From positions 1-22,294 of IMG/VR virus record IMGVR_UViG_3300031839_000336: a stretch of 22,294 nucleotides of DNA; one strand, written 5' to 3'. The number at the start of each line of letters is the position of its first letter. The first letter of the stretch is position 1. Below the pieces are notes generated by a model. It searched no databases. It saw only the letters and a program-made list of their open reading frames with translations, and had not been told where the DNA came from. This DNA is from a virus. Of the stretch, positions 8,901-16,003 are shown piece by piece. A program made the position numbers and the translations under genes.

Positions 8901-10355
8901 GCTGGTTTAGACGATGGTTTGTCAGGTATGGTGATGGCATCAAACCTTTTGAAGTCTCTTAAACTAGAAGGTAAGCCTCTAGATATTTTCTTAGACAGGT
9001 TTGCTAACTACTATGGCTACACAAAACAGGAGTCGAGTGATCTTCGTCAACTCTTTATTGACATGGCTAGGTATGAGGTTGACCCTTCTAATCTTGTAGA
9101 GGGTTTTCAGACCAACTCTAGACCCTCTGCTAGGTCTACCAGTAAAACACTAAGGATAGCTGGTAACACAGTTAACAAGGCTTGGGAAAAAACAAACAAT
9201 GCTGGCATGTACTTTTTCAACAAGGGTGAGCAGATTACCCGTGTAACTGCCTTTGGTGCTGCTGCTCGTAAGTGGGGTAAAGCCAACAAAGGTAAGAGCT
9301 TCTTGTCAGAGGAAGCCCGTGTTTGGATTTCAAATAAAGAACAAGCATACTCCTTGAACATGACCAACATGAGCCGTGCTCAAATACAACAAGGTATTCT
9401 AAGAGTACCTACCCAGTTCTACTCTTTTATGCTGAGGGCTTTTGAGGGTATATTTGTAGGGAAAGACTTGACACCTTCAGAACGTATGAAGTTGGCTGTT
9501 ATGATGGGACCGTTCTGGGGTACTACAGGAATAGGTATATCAAATGCAGCCCCTACGGTAGAAGCTATAAACTCTTACTTACCTGAAGACTTTCAAATTG
9601 AGCCGGGGTCAGACGTATACCGTCTAATTAAGAACGGACCTGTAGATGCTTTGTTTGCTTGGGGAGGTGGTGAGGAATCTCCTGAGACTTCTTTGGCAAG
9701 TCGTGTAGGTTTAGGTGACGGTGTTATGTCTACCTTACGTAACTACCGTGATAGTTCCTTCATCGAACAACTTAGTGGTGCTGGTGGTGGTAAAACGGGG
9801 GATACTTTGGTAGATTTCTCTAAGGCTCTAGGTGCTATCTTTCGTGGTGACCCTATAAAAATAGATGAAGAAGTCTTAGACCTTTTCCGTAACTTTAAGT
9901 TTGTTGATAACTCAGCTAAAGCTATAGGCATGGTTGTAAAAAAAGCCTACATATCTAAGAGTGGTGGGGAAGTAGACTTTAAATTTAACAACCTTGATAT
10001 TCTTTTTACTTCCTTAGGTATTCCTCTTGAAGAGGTGCAGCAAGTATACGACTCAAGAAGTATTATCTACAACAAACAAAAAGTTTTCAGAGCTTATTCA
10101 AAAGAAATTAGTAAGATGGTTGATGGCTACTGGAGGGCTATAAACGATATGGATTCTGACTTAGCTAATCAGTATATGAAAAGTATACACATGTCTGTAG
10201 ACACTATGACGGGTCTACCTCCAGAACAACTAGATAAACTACGTCTTCAAGTCTACAACGGTTTCTCAGGTCAGACTACATTTGAGAGAGTCAAACAACT
10301 CAAACGCATGGGTTTGTACACAGAAGCAGAACAGCTTCTTGAAACTACAAGGTAA
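5946..10355 (+). CDS. Giant internal virion (DNA ejection) protein, 1469 residues
   Basis: This is the largest gene in the window and lies directly after the gp14-like gene, where T7 has gp15 and gp16. It has AAAGGAAT ahead of its ATG. The product is mostly soluble and helical, with an acidic N-terminal region and two more hydrophobic stretches in the C-terminal third ('SVPIVVMAGLDDGLSG' and 'LAVMMGPFWGTTGIGIS'). The C-terminal ~250 residues contain long charged helices. I cannot find a convincing lysozyme or lytic transglycosylase motif in its N-terminus, unlike T7 gp16. The role is inferred: inner-core protein ejected to form a channel across the cell envelope for genome entry. Confidence 0.75.
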   Translation: MANILEESQNVKILGDDEVVYEEVQPDPRSASTERRDTAVLGATGQLPEEVTDLRAEVSSRVNDTMATTVRNLQVSEQESIEDAAVRLENESSKGSELVTLGDFFDNSFQAMKNPNLTEAENRASIKYQLTVEKLQDAIADNAARTGLGTVVNWFDRYILRQIPIGAFEDLTLKSTGVNVEFARAISGDMSVQDYELFLDTRIDEYLEQGILFGDNPFALQDLLAAATRLGNDDNAIGDAILGAVDIFPLAGATLRGGVRTVSSIDKSRKLAKIINDMGKSPTASTRTGALAGPEAATEVAENIAKRTDEPENLATMGPSMADPVSDNAPVRPLGAAAVDNDVASEVARDAYQYVANALGEIYDKEALGAYITRKVEAIQAKLNKGIINQDIDYTTGKLSVVMGNPRTGMPVTKRTATRYAEDVPEATVVPIDEANNKWAIQIDEVIELDDFVDSSKFENSWQFTTDSKANFLNRVAGVTQKVFTKVFGNPYSAGVNLRDNASLTNLVNRAESGAVRLTQISAPMIEKMGKVSGKDFEKIGDIIARLQSGDAASTRTWFTDDQFIDLWKADNNGRMPSQKVLDAYRASVNLSDFNYIVRATELVKTMQRAGYRRISVVVGGEPRFLAGKKLDDIEDDALFIDARSGATFTKADYDGPLANIFEIDMDVNGVKYVVDTDLVKPLEIEDAMGYNAGGPRINPSATEFVVLLDETGKPINVVLSASSPKTSNLAAQQMDTLFVAAKADNLTDDIVQANNKWNTSLETRADVLRWFEENNINVKGKKPQFVSKGRDENVFTGVNASVFVPKGSLEDFFTFTNKRNDKPLTHFGNGAATVNDNPLRGILNQTNTVNRSLAFSKYNDAAQVSLGMKIKQIADPNSSNKDYRSYYNNIESWLPKDSSNEVIRKIYERKRITDLRLGGEGLGDMVVTRLADDASNLIYDLTGKKFNPGNPTHFLTNYGFKSTFLGDPFQTFLQSVQSVPIVVMAGLDDGLSGMVMASNLLKSLKLEGKPLDIFLDRFANYYGYTKQESSDLRQLFIDMARYEVDPSNLVEGFQTNSRPSARSTSKTLRIAGNTVNKAWEKTNNAGMYFFNKGEQITRVTAFGAAARKWGKANKGKSFLSEEARVWISNKEQAYSLNMTNMSRAQIQQGILRVPTQFYSFMLRAFEGIFVGKDLTPSERMKLAVMMGPFWGTTGIGISNAAPTVEAINSYLPEDFQIEPGSDVYRLIKNGPVDALFAWGGGEESPETSLASRVGLGDGVMSTLRNYRDSSFIEQLSGAGGGKTGDTLVDFSKALGAIFRGDPIKIDEEVLDLFRNFKFVDNSAKAIGMVVKKAYISKSGGEVDFKFNNLDILFTSLGIPLEEVQQVYDSRSIIYNKQKVFRAYSKEISKMVDGYWRAINDMDSDLANQYMKSIHMSVDTMTGLPPEQLDKLRLQVYNGFSGQTTFERVKQLKRMGLYTEAEQLLETTR

Positions 10356-10364
10356 GGAAATAAA

Positions 10365-13046
10365 ATGGCTGGACTGTTTCAACCACAACTACAGACTCAA
10401 ATACAAGCAGAGAGACCTGTCGTAGATGAGTCTGCTGCTAGTGCTATAGGGGCTGTAACAAATATTGCTGCTGATTACTTTAAATCGGTGGCACAATCAA
10501 AACCTTCTGGGCCTACATACAAACAAGCTAAATTAGAAAAGTTCTCCACCACTTTAAATAACCTACAGCAGAAATCTGAAAGTGGTCAGGTTTCCCAAGA
10601 TAGAATACTAGCAGACCTTAACATTGCTGCACAACAAGTAGCAGCTCTTGATGTACCTGAGGCTCTTAGAGTTCAGTTTGAACAACTCTCTGGTAAACCT
10701 TTTGATGCCTTCTCTTACGATGACCCAGAGGAGTTCCAAAATGCTCAACTCCTCAAGACTGATTTTGCTATTGGGATGCGTCCTTCAGCTGTCTCTGCTC
10801 TTGAGGCCGAGGGTAAAGCAGCTACTCCTGAGGCTGTTGATGCTGCTGTTCTCGGTATGGTGGAAGAGAAGAACTTTTTAGATAACCAATTCGAAGTACA
10901 AAGAAAAAGACGTGCTATGGGACTCTCGGTGGAGACTACACCTCTTCTCGAAAATCTTAAGTCCGACTACACTACACTTCTTAATGCAGTTAAAGCTGCT
11001 CAAGGAGATAACATTGTAGAGCAATCTGAGTTTAGAAATTTACAGGCATCTGTGAGTAATCTTATTGCTACTAAGTATGCAGGGTTTGAAAGTAATCCAG
11101 AGATTAACGGTGTCCTTCAACAGATGAATGGTTTACTTGATGACATTGGTAAGGGTGTTAGTTCTACACCTTCAGCTGTCTTGGCTGATAAGATTCAGCT
11201 TGCCCTTCAAAGTGAGGGGTTTAATGACATAACTATTGCTGTTACACGAGGATTGTTGGAAAAAAATCCTGAAACATTTGAAAAGGATATGCTAAAAAAT
11301 GAACAAGGTAAAACTGTAGCTGATGCTATTGTTACATTGCTAAAAGATGTATCAACCCCTAAGCCTTCAATAGACATATTTAACTCAAAGGTAACCCCTA
11401 CTCAGGCTGTCGTATCTGGTGTAAACCCGTCTAGCTTCGAAATCCCTACCGTCAAAGACAACCCTGAGGAATACCAACAAGTAGTGGAAAAGTTTTCTGA
11501 GGCTGCTACAACCACAGACCCTAACCGTCTAATAAACAACCCTAGAGCACGTAACAACTGGATTACCACCATGAATGTTGTTGGTAATGCTGTAGCATCT
11601 CAGAGTGATGAGTACATTCTAGGTGAGAAGTTGCTGTCTGTATTTGCAAGTAACGGAGTAGTTAAAAACTTAGACATTATTTATCGTACAGACCCACAGA
11701 ATGCTGCTCAAACTAATGATGTATTACAGCAAGGGCTAGTAGCAGAACGTGTACGTCAATCAAACGAGTTGAATAATCGTTTAGAGGCTGGTGTAGGTGC
11801 AGGTCAACTTATACTTACTACACCTAGTGGTGAGTTGCAGTTAAATAACGATCTTATTGGCAGTAATGCCGCAAGTCTTCCCGGCGGTGTAGCTAAGTGG
11901 AATGAAATGCGAGGTAAGATTGAAGCTGCTGGTGGTCTTGAAGCCTTCTTGAAGCTACCTAAACTTACGTTTGGTAAAGGTGCAAACGTAGATGCTTCTA
12001 TTATGGTGGATGGTAATGTTTATTTTCTATCAGACCTGTTTGGAATTGAGTTTAATAGAGTAGTTAAGCTAACCAATAATCTAAAGATGATAGATACTAA
12101 ACTGGGTGACCTTGAGGGTTTGGCTACAAAGTACCCAGAAGAAACAGATCGGCTACGGGGTAAGACTTCCAGTACATCCTTTGATGTAACCCAGTTGTCA
12201 GGCCAAACAACTAAAGACCTTATAGCTACAGCTGAGAGTGCTTTGGGGCTTAACGAAGACAAGCAGAAGAATATTCTAGCTAGTTATCTGTCGGCTGGTG
12301 GTATAGAAATTGACCCATCTCAGACAGCTTGGTGTGCATCTTTCGTTAATGCTACTCTAGCTAAAACTGGTCTCGACGGAACAGGTGCTCTTAATGCTCG
12401 TTCCTTCCTTAACTGGGGTACTGAAATTACTACACCCCAACTTGGTGACGTTGTTGTACTGTCTCGTGGGTCAGATCCAGCAAAGGGTCATGTAGGTTTC
12501 TTCAAAGGATTCGATGCTGAAGGTAACATCCTTATACTCGGAGGTAATCAAGGTGACTCTGTAAGTGTAAACGCCTACAATAAGGATCGTCTACTAGGTT
12601 ATCGTAGACCTGATGGAGCTACAGGTATAGGTACTGAGGCTGGTCTCTCCCAAGCTATCTACCGTTCTGCTACAGACCCTAGCTTCCTGCCTGATCTTGT
12701 TGGCCCTGATGCGATGTCGGCTGCGCCTGTAACATCTTTACGTCCTAGGGCTAGGCCAGAACAAGAAGTTGCCGAAGCTGAGTTACCTGAACCTGTACGT
12801 GAACGTAGAACAGGTGCTGGAGAGTCTCAGGTAGGTGACAGAGGATTAGTACGTGTAGCTAACTCACCTATTTTTGACCGTGACCTGATGAGGTTTCTTC
12901 AAGCACTAAAAGTAGACCCTGAACAGAGTTTTGTTGTAGCCGACTTAGATGAACTTGCTGCTGCTGAAGCAGACGGACGCCTTAAAAAAGGTGATAAGGT
13001 TGTAGTTGGGCAGGGTGCAAGTGCCTTCGTTGCGGAGATTGAGTAA
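10365..13046 (+). CDS. Internal virion protein with C-terminal CHAP/NlpC-P60-like peptidoglycan hydrolase domain
   Basis: The 893-residue product has AAGGAA 7 bases before the ATG. Residues 1-600 are mainly helical with no recognised domain. Residues about 630-770 form a cysteine peptidase-like murein hydrolase: 'TAWCASFVN' with Cys657 as the probable nucleophile, 'PQLGDVVVL' as the usual GD-hydrophobic strand, 'GHVGFF' with His709, and 'GGNQGD' with Asn728 as likely third residue. A Pro/Arg-rich linker ('TSLRPRARPEQE') follows, then a ~70-residue acidic C-terminal domain. The domain would cut the cell wall locally for DNA entry, or may also act at lysis since no separate endolysin is visible in the window. 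Confidence 0.82.
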   Translation: MAGLFQPQLQTQIQAERPVVDESAASAIGAVTNIAADYFKSVAQSKPSGPTYKQAKLEKFSTTLNNLQQKSESGQVSQDRILADLNIAAQQVAALDVPEALRVQFEQLSGKPFDAFSYDDPEEFQNAQLLKTDFAIGMRPSAVSALEAEGKAATPEAVDAAVLGMVEEKNFLDNQFEVQRKRRAMGLSVETTPLLENLKSDYTTLLNAVKAAQGDNIVEQSEFRNLQASVSNLIATKYAGFESNPEINGVLQQMNGLLDDIGKGVSSTPSAVLADKIQLALQSEGFNDITIAVTRGLLEKNPETFEKDMLKNEQGKTVADAIVTLLKDVSTPKPSIDIFNSKVTPTQAVVSGVNPSSFEIPTVKDNPEEYQQVVEKFSEAATTTDPNRLINNPRARNNWITTMNVVGNAVASQSDEYILGEKLLSVFASNGVVKNLDIIYRTDPQNAAQTNDVLQQGLVAERVRQSNELNNRLEAGVGAGQLILTTPSGELQLNNDLIGSNAASLPGGVAKWNEMRGKIEAAGGLEAFLKLPKLTFGKGANVDASIMVDGNVYFLSDLFGIEFNRVVKLTNNLKMIDTKLGDLEGLATKYPEETDRLRGKTSSTSFDVTQLSGQTTKDLIATAESALGLNEDKQKNILASYLSAGGIEIDPSQTAWCASFVNATLAKTGLDGTGALNARSFLNWGTEITTPQLGDVVVLSRGSDPAKGHVGFFKGFDAEGNILILGGNQGDSVSVNAYNKDRLLGYRRPDGATGIGTEAGLSQAIYRSATDPSFLPDLVGPDAMSAAPVTSLRPRARPEQEVAEAELPEPVRERRTGAGESQVGDRGLVRVANSPIFDRDLMRFLQALKVDPEQSFVVADLDELAAAEADGRLKKGDKVVVGQGASAFVAEIE

Positions 13047-13897
13047 TGGGTTACAAAGTATTAGGGGAGGTTAAGGACTTTGTAAAAGAAGTTTCTTCTG
13101 AACAAGTAGATAAACCTAGTTACAAAATATTAGGACAAGCTAAGGACTTTGCAACAGAAGTTGCTTCTACATTTATGACAGGGGCAAAAGAATTAGCAGG
13201 GCAAGCTAAGGAAGTTGCAGAGGATGCAGTAGAAGCAGCCCCTAAAGTAATAGAACAAGCTAAGGAAGCTTCTCAAACAGTAGGTAAAAGTTTTAAAGCC
13301 ATGACATCCACCCCTGTTACAATGATGTTAGATGACATATTTTTACCTACCCTTGGACGTAAAATTACAGAGAAAAACTTCTCCGAAGGAGCTAAAGACA
13401 TTCTTAGGAAAATTGTTATAGATAATAAACTTAGTCCCGGTGATAGTCTAAAGGTAGACTACGAAGACTTTAATAAATATGGGGCTAAAATGTCGGCCAA
13501 TTTTTTTGGAGGTATCAATGAAGATACTCAATCTTTTATTGGTAGGTTATCAGACCTTTCTCCTGCCGATGAAGTTAAGATGACACTTGGAGAAGCTCTA
13601 CTGAAAGTAGACAAAAAGGGTAACGTATCTGTTGAAGACCAGTATGATTTCAATAGCTGGACATTCTTTGGTAAAGGTAAAGATTCTAATGGTAAGTACA
13701 AAAATTTAACATCTGATGAGTTTGAAAAATCAGATATTACTTTTACTGAAGCCTTGAGAGACACCATTCAGAACAGCCCTTCTTCCTACCAGATGATGAG
13801 AAACCTAGCCTTCTTGTTTGGTAGCAGGGACTATGAGGATGATACAAGAGATACAGGACGTAAAGTTAATATTAAATTAGGAAAGGTAGAAAGATGA
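13046..13897 (+). CDS. Probable virion-associated protein with amphipathic repeat N-terminus
   Basis: The 283-residue protein overlaps the previous stop as TAATG. Residues 3-18 and 26-41 are near repeats ('YKVLGEVKDFVKEVSS' and 'YKILGQAKDFATEVAS'). They continue into an Ala/Lys/Glu-rich amphipathic stretch to about residue 90 with recurring 'QAKE' units. The C-terminal two thirds are globular, with aromatic and Gly/Asp-rich segments ('YDFNSWTFFGKG'), and the end is basic. I do not recognise a family. Its place after the ejection proteins, where T7 has the tail fibre, makes a virion or receptor-related role possible, but no fibre-like repeats are seen. No signal peptide or TM segment. Confidence 0.65.
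   Translation: MGYKVLGEVKDFVKEVSSEQVDKPSYKILGQAKDFATEVASTFMTGAKELAGQAKEVAEDAVEAAPKVIEQAKEASQTVGKSFKAMTSTPVTMMLDDIFLPTLGRKITEKNFSEGAKDILRKIVIDNKLSPGDSLKVDYEDFNKYGAKMSANFFGGINEDTQSFIGRLSDLSPADEVKMTLGEALLKVDKKGNVSVEDQYDFNSWTFFGKGKDSNGKYKNLTSDEFEKSDITFTEALRDTIQNSPSSYQMMRNLAFLFGSRDYEDDTRDTGRKVNIKLGKVER
13052..13168 (+). repeat. Imperfect 48-bp direct repeat inside the 283-residue protein gene
   Basis: The 48 bases at 13052-13099 recur at 13121-13168 with 8 mismatches by my count, 69 bases apart and in frame. The shared core includes TACAAA, TTAGG, TAAGGACTTT and GAAGTT. A shorter piece, CAAGCTAAGGA, appears three times (near 13136, 13202 and 13256). The pattern looks like an internal duplication that built the amphipathic N-terminus. 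Confidence 0.75.
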
Positions 13898-14121
13898 CAC
13901 CTGAGTGGCTCGACAAGTGGCGTATATGGCCTCGTCTAATTATCACCCTGTATGGTCTAGCTTTCTACCAAACAACTAACTGGTTTATGAACCTACCTGA
14001 CCCCACCAATGCACAGGCTGGTTTTGTTTCTGTCATTGTTGGTGCTGGGGCTGGATTCTTTGGGATATACGTCAATGGTAAAAACAGTAGCAATACTTCT
14101 TCTGGTAGTAGGTCTTCTTAG
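13894..14121 (+). CDS. Small two-TM membrane protein, holin candidate
   Basis: A 75-residue protein starting at the ATGA overlap with the upstream stop. The short N-terminus is charged ('MTPEWLDKWRIWPR'), followed by TM1 (about residues 14-32), a loop 'LPDPTNAQ', TM2 (about 42-60, Gly/Ala-rich) and a Ser-rich C-terminal tail. The 'PDPTNAQAGFVSVIVGAGAG' segment is a signature I associate with holin-annotated proteins of marine phages. Holins make the inner-membrane lesions that trigger lysis. The last 47 bases overlap the next gene in a different frame. Function is inferred from topology, resemblance and the neighbouring lipoprotein. Confidence 0.7.
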   Translation: MTPEWLDKWRIWPRLIITLYGLAFYQTTNWFMNLPDPTNAQAGFVSVIVGAGAGFFGIYVNGKNSSNTSSGSRSS

Positions 14122-14458
14122 TGGCTGTAGTCAACTTAATCCTCTAGGCTTCCTGTCTAGTGGCGGTACTAACGTAGCTGCAAACACTCAGATAGGCAAG
14201 ACTAACACTCAAACAGTTGGTACTACAAAGAACACTGAACAGAAGATAGTAGTAGAAACTCTAACTGGTGAAATTGAACAGTCTAACGATGACAATAAAG
14301 TTAGTACTGAGTCAGTAGATAACTTAACAATTAACGAAATCCCTCCATGGGTCATCCTCCTTCTAGTTCTTGGTTGGATGCTGCCTACTCCTCAAGAGAT
14401 GGGTAGAGGTCTTTTAAAAATAATAACACTAGGAAGATACCGTGGAAAACCAAACTGA
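14075..14458 (+). CDS. Lipoprotein with C-terminal TM segment, candidate unimolecular spanin
   Basis: The frame is open from an earlier ATG at 14009, but the ATG at 14075 gives a textbook lipoprotein signal: Lys3, a hydrophobic core, and lipobox 'LLSGC' with Cys18. The mature region is Thr/Asn/Gln-rich, with a hydrophobic segment at about residues 90-105 ('PPWVILLLVLGWML') and then a basic tail ending in 'GRYRGKPN'. An outer-membrane lipid anchor plus an inner-membrane C-terminal TM is the topology of u-spanins (phage T1 gp11 type), which fuse the two membranes at the end of lysis. The 127-residue length fits. It overlaps the holin candidate, a common arrangement for lysis genes. Confidence 0.6.
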   Translation: MVKTVAILLLVVGLLSGCSQLNPLGFLSSGGTNVAANTQIGKTNTQTVGTTKNTEQKIVVETLTGEIEQSNDDNKVSTESVDNLTINEIPPWVILLLVLGWMLPTPQEMGRGLLKIITLGRYRGKPN

Positions 14459-14717
14459 ATGGCACTTATCTAAATCTGTCCCTCTAACCTTTGTCGTGGC
14501 TATTTTTATTCAGACTGTATCGTTGGTGTGGTATGTGTCCTCAATGGATAATGCTATCAAGAACAACGAGAAAGAACTACTAAGGCAAGATGTACGTGTC
14601 AGTACACTAGAAGGTGTAGTACAAGCCCAAGCCCTTACTCTGGCTCGTATAGATGAGAACATAAAGTCTATTAGGGTTATGATGGAAAGGGTAGCCTACA
14701 AAGACGAAGCTCGGTAA
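14442..14717 (+). CDS. Single-TM plus coiled-coil membrane protein
   Basis: A 91-residue protein starting with GTG at 14442, preceded by AGGAAG 6 bases upstream and overlapping the previous gene by 17 bases. After 'WHLSKSVPLTFVVAIF' comes one TM helix (about residues 13-32). The remaining ~58 residues form a charged heptad-like helix ('IKNNEKELLRQDVRVSTLEG'). The topology resembles an i-spanin (Rz-like) or a small holin-associated protein. The start 'W-H-L-S-K-S-V-P' recurs, as I recall, in small phage membrane proteins near lysis genes. Its role beside the holin and spanin candidates is probably lysis-related, but that is inference. Confidence 0.65.
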   Translation: MENQTEWHLSKSVPLTFVVAIFIQTVSLVWYVSSMDNAIKNNEKELLRQDVRVSTLEGVVQAQALTLARIDENIKSIRVMMERVAYKDEAR

Positions 14718-15187
14718 TGGACCCTCTTAGCTGTATAGCAGCCGCCAGTACCGCATACACCGCCCTTAAGAAAGGCTTTGCTGTAGGCAAGGAGCTATCC
14801 TCAATGGGCACTCAGCTTCAGCAGTGGTCAAAGGCTCTGAGTGATCTTGACTTTGCACATGAGCAAGCATCTAAGCCACCCATGTACAAGATGTTTTCTG
14901 ACACACAATCTCAGGCACTAGAGGCTTGGTCAGCTAAACAACAGGCAACTCAGATGAGAGAGGAACTCCGTAGCCACATAAGTTTCGTGTACGGACCTTC
15001 GGCTTGGGACGAAATAGTACGTACTGAGGCTAGAATGCGTAAGGAACAACGAGAGTTGGTCTACAAGAAGAAAGAGTTTGTAGACAACTGCATCAACTGG
15101 TCGATAGGTATTCTTTTATTTCTCTCAGGTATAGCTGGTATTGCCTTGGTCTTTTACTTGGTAGGCAAACAACAAGGAAAGTGGTAA
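14717..15187 (+). CDS. Phage protein with C-terminal TM anchor
   Basis: The 156-residue product starts at a TAATG overlap. An N-terminal Ala-rich helical segment ('IAAASTAYTALKKGFAVGKE') leads to a charged helical middle with 'REELRSHISFVYGPSAWDEI' and an Arg/Lys/Glu-rich helix. A TM segment at about residues 130-150 ('SIGILLFLSGIAGIALVFYL') is followed by a short basic tail. I recall similar proteins, often labelled hypothetical, after the tail and lysis genes of many marine phages. Topology suggests a cytoplasmic body anchored in the inner membrane. It could be a lysis accessory or a virion-maturation protein; the sequence does not decide. Confidence 0.65.
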   Translation: MDPLSCIAAASTAYTALKKGFAVGKELSSMGTQLQQWSKALSDLDFAHEQASKPPMYKMFSDTQSQALEAWSAKQQATQMREELRSHISFVYGPSAWDEIVRTEARMRKEQRELVYKKKEFVDNCINWSIGILLFLSGIAGIALVFYLVGKQQGKW

Positions 15188-15435
15188 TGGCTAAAGTAGA
15201 TAAGTCAAAGATGAAGTGCAACAAACCTAGAAGCACACCTAATCACCCTAAGAAGTCTCATGTTGTCAAAGCATGTGAGGGTGGCAAGGAGAAGATCATT
15301 AGGTTTGGACAACAAGGTGTGAAGGGTAGTCCTAAGGGATCAGCCCGTAACAAATCATTCAAAGCTCGTCATGCCAAGAACATTAAGAAGGGTAAGATGA
15401 GTGCAGCATATTGGGCAAATAAGGTGAAGTGGTAA
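15187..15435 (+). CDS. Small basic phage protein (82 residues)
   Basis: The frame is open from a GTG at 15181, but the ATG at 15187 overlaps the upstream stop as TAATG, the same junction used by its neighbours, so this start is preferred. The product is Lys/Arg-rich, with 'PNHPKKSHVVKACEGG', 'KIIRFGQQGVKGSP' and 'SFKARHAKNIKKGKMSAAYW'. This is a conserved unnamed family in marine phages by my recollection. It is likely nucleic-acid-binding or packaged in the virion, judging only by charge. First member of a five-gene run of small basic proteins. Confidence 0.7.
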   Translation: MAKVDKSKMKCNKPRSTPNHPKKSHVVKACEGGKEKIIRFGQQGVKGSPKGSARNKSFKARHAKNIKKGKMSAAYWANKVKW

Positions 15436-15436
15436 A

Positions 15437-15610
15437 ATGGCAGCTCCTACTCCTACAAACAGAGCATTGTATAGTCGTGTGAAGACTGAAGCTAAACGTA
15501 AATTCAAGGTTTGGCCTAGTGCTTATGCCTCAGCTTGGCTCACCCGTGAGTACAAGAAACGGGGTGGTAAGTACAGTGGTACTACTGCAAACAAGGTGAG
15601 GAAGAAGTAA
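15437..15610 (+). CDS. Small basic protein (57 residues)
   Basis: A short gene starting one base after the previous stop (TAAAATG), with AGGTGAAGTGG upstream as a possible ribosome site. The translated product starts 'MAAPTPTNRALYSRVKTEAK' and contains 'PSAYASAWLTREYKKRGGKY', a motif found in small DUF5872-like phage and giant-virus proteins. It ends in 'KVRKK'. The motif plus a conserved Tyr/Trp pattern argues for a folded mini-domain and not a chance ORF. No function known. Its stop overlaps the next start as TAATG. Confidence 0.72.
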   Translation: MAAPTPTNRALYSRVKTEAKRKFKVWPSAYASAWLTREYKKRGGKYSGTTANKVRKK

Positions 15611-15780
15611 TGGCTAAGGGTGTAAAACATTATTTAAGAGATGGTACAGAGCATAAAGGTGGTATGCACAAGATGCCAAATGGTCAGATGCATTCAGGTA
15701 AGACACACGGTAAAACCAGTAAACGTCTATACCACTTTAAAGACCTGAGTGCTACATCAAAGAAGAAGGCTAAGAAGTAA
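15610..15780 (+). CDS. Small His/Lys-rich protein (56 residues)
   Basis: A gene joined by TAATG to both neighbours. The product begins 'MAKGVKHYLRDGTEHKGGMH', continues with 'KMPNGQMHSGKTHGKTSK' and 'RLYHFKDLS', and ends in a Lys run. Seven His residues in 56 could allow metal binding, but they are not arranged as a known zinc finger. The 'YLRDGTEHKGGMHKMPNG' part matches a small-protein family I recall from marine phages, next to DUF5872-like genes. Function unknown. Confidence 0.7.
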   Translation: MAKGVKHYLRDGTEHKGGMHKMPNGQMHSGKTHGKTSKRLYHFKDLSATSKKKAKK

Positions 15781-16001
15781 TGGCTAAAGGTGGGCTAGGT
15801 AAGTGGTTTGGTGAACAGTGGGTAGATGTCAAAACTGGTAAGCCATGTGGACGTAAGAGTGCTAAGAATAGTAAACGTCCTTATCCAGCTTGTAGGCCAA
15901 AGGCTGTGGCTGGTAGTATAAGTAAGAAAGAAGCTCGAAAGAAAACAGGACCAAAGAAAGTTAAGTGGTCTACAACTGCATCAGGGAAGAAAAGGAAATA
16001 A
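15780..16001 (+). CDS. Small basic protein, DUF5872-like (73 residues)
   Basis: A TAATG-coupled gene. The N-terminus 'MAKGGLGKWFGEQWVDVKTG' followed by 'KPCGRKSAKNSKRPYPACRP' is the signature I associate with DUF5872-like phage proteins: a 'GKWF..QWVDV' start and two Cys in 'PCGR' and 'PACRP'. The C-terminus is Lys/Gly-rich and probably disordered. The Cys pair and Trp residues suggest a small folded head with a basic tail. No biochemical role is known to me; DNA condensation or a virion role is a guess from charge. Confidence 0.75.
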   Translation: MAKGGLGKWFGEQWVDVKTGKPCGRKSAKNSKRPYPACRPKAVAGSISKKEARKKTGPKKVKWSTTASGKKRK

Positions 16002-16003
16002 CT

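Noticed and set aside
14009-14074. Upstream ATG extending the lipoprotein gene by 22 codons
   Set aside because: The extension overlaps holin TM2 coding, places a second hydrophobic stretch before the lipoprotein signal, and would bury the lipobox. The ATG at 14075 gives a standard signal with Cys18.
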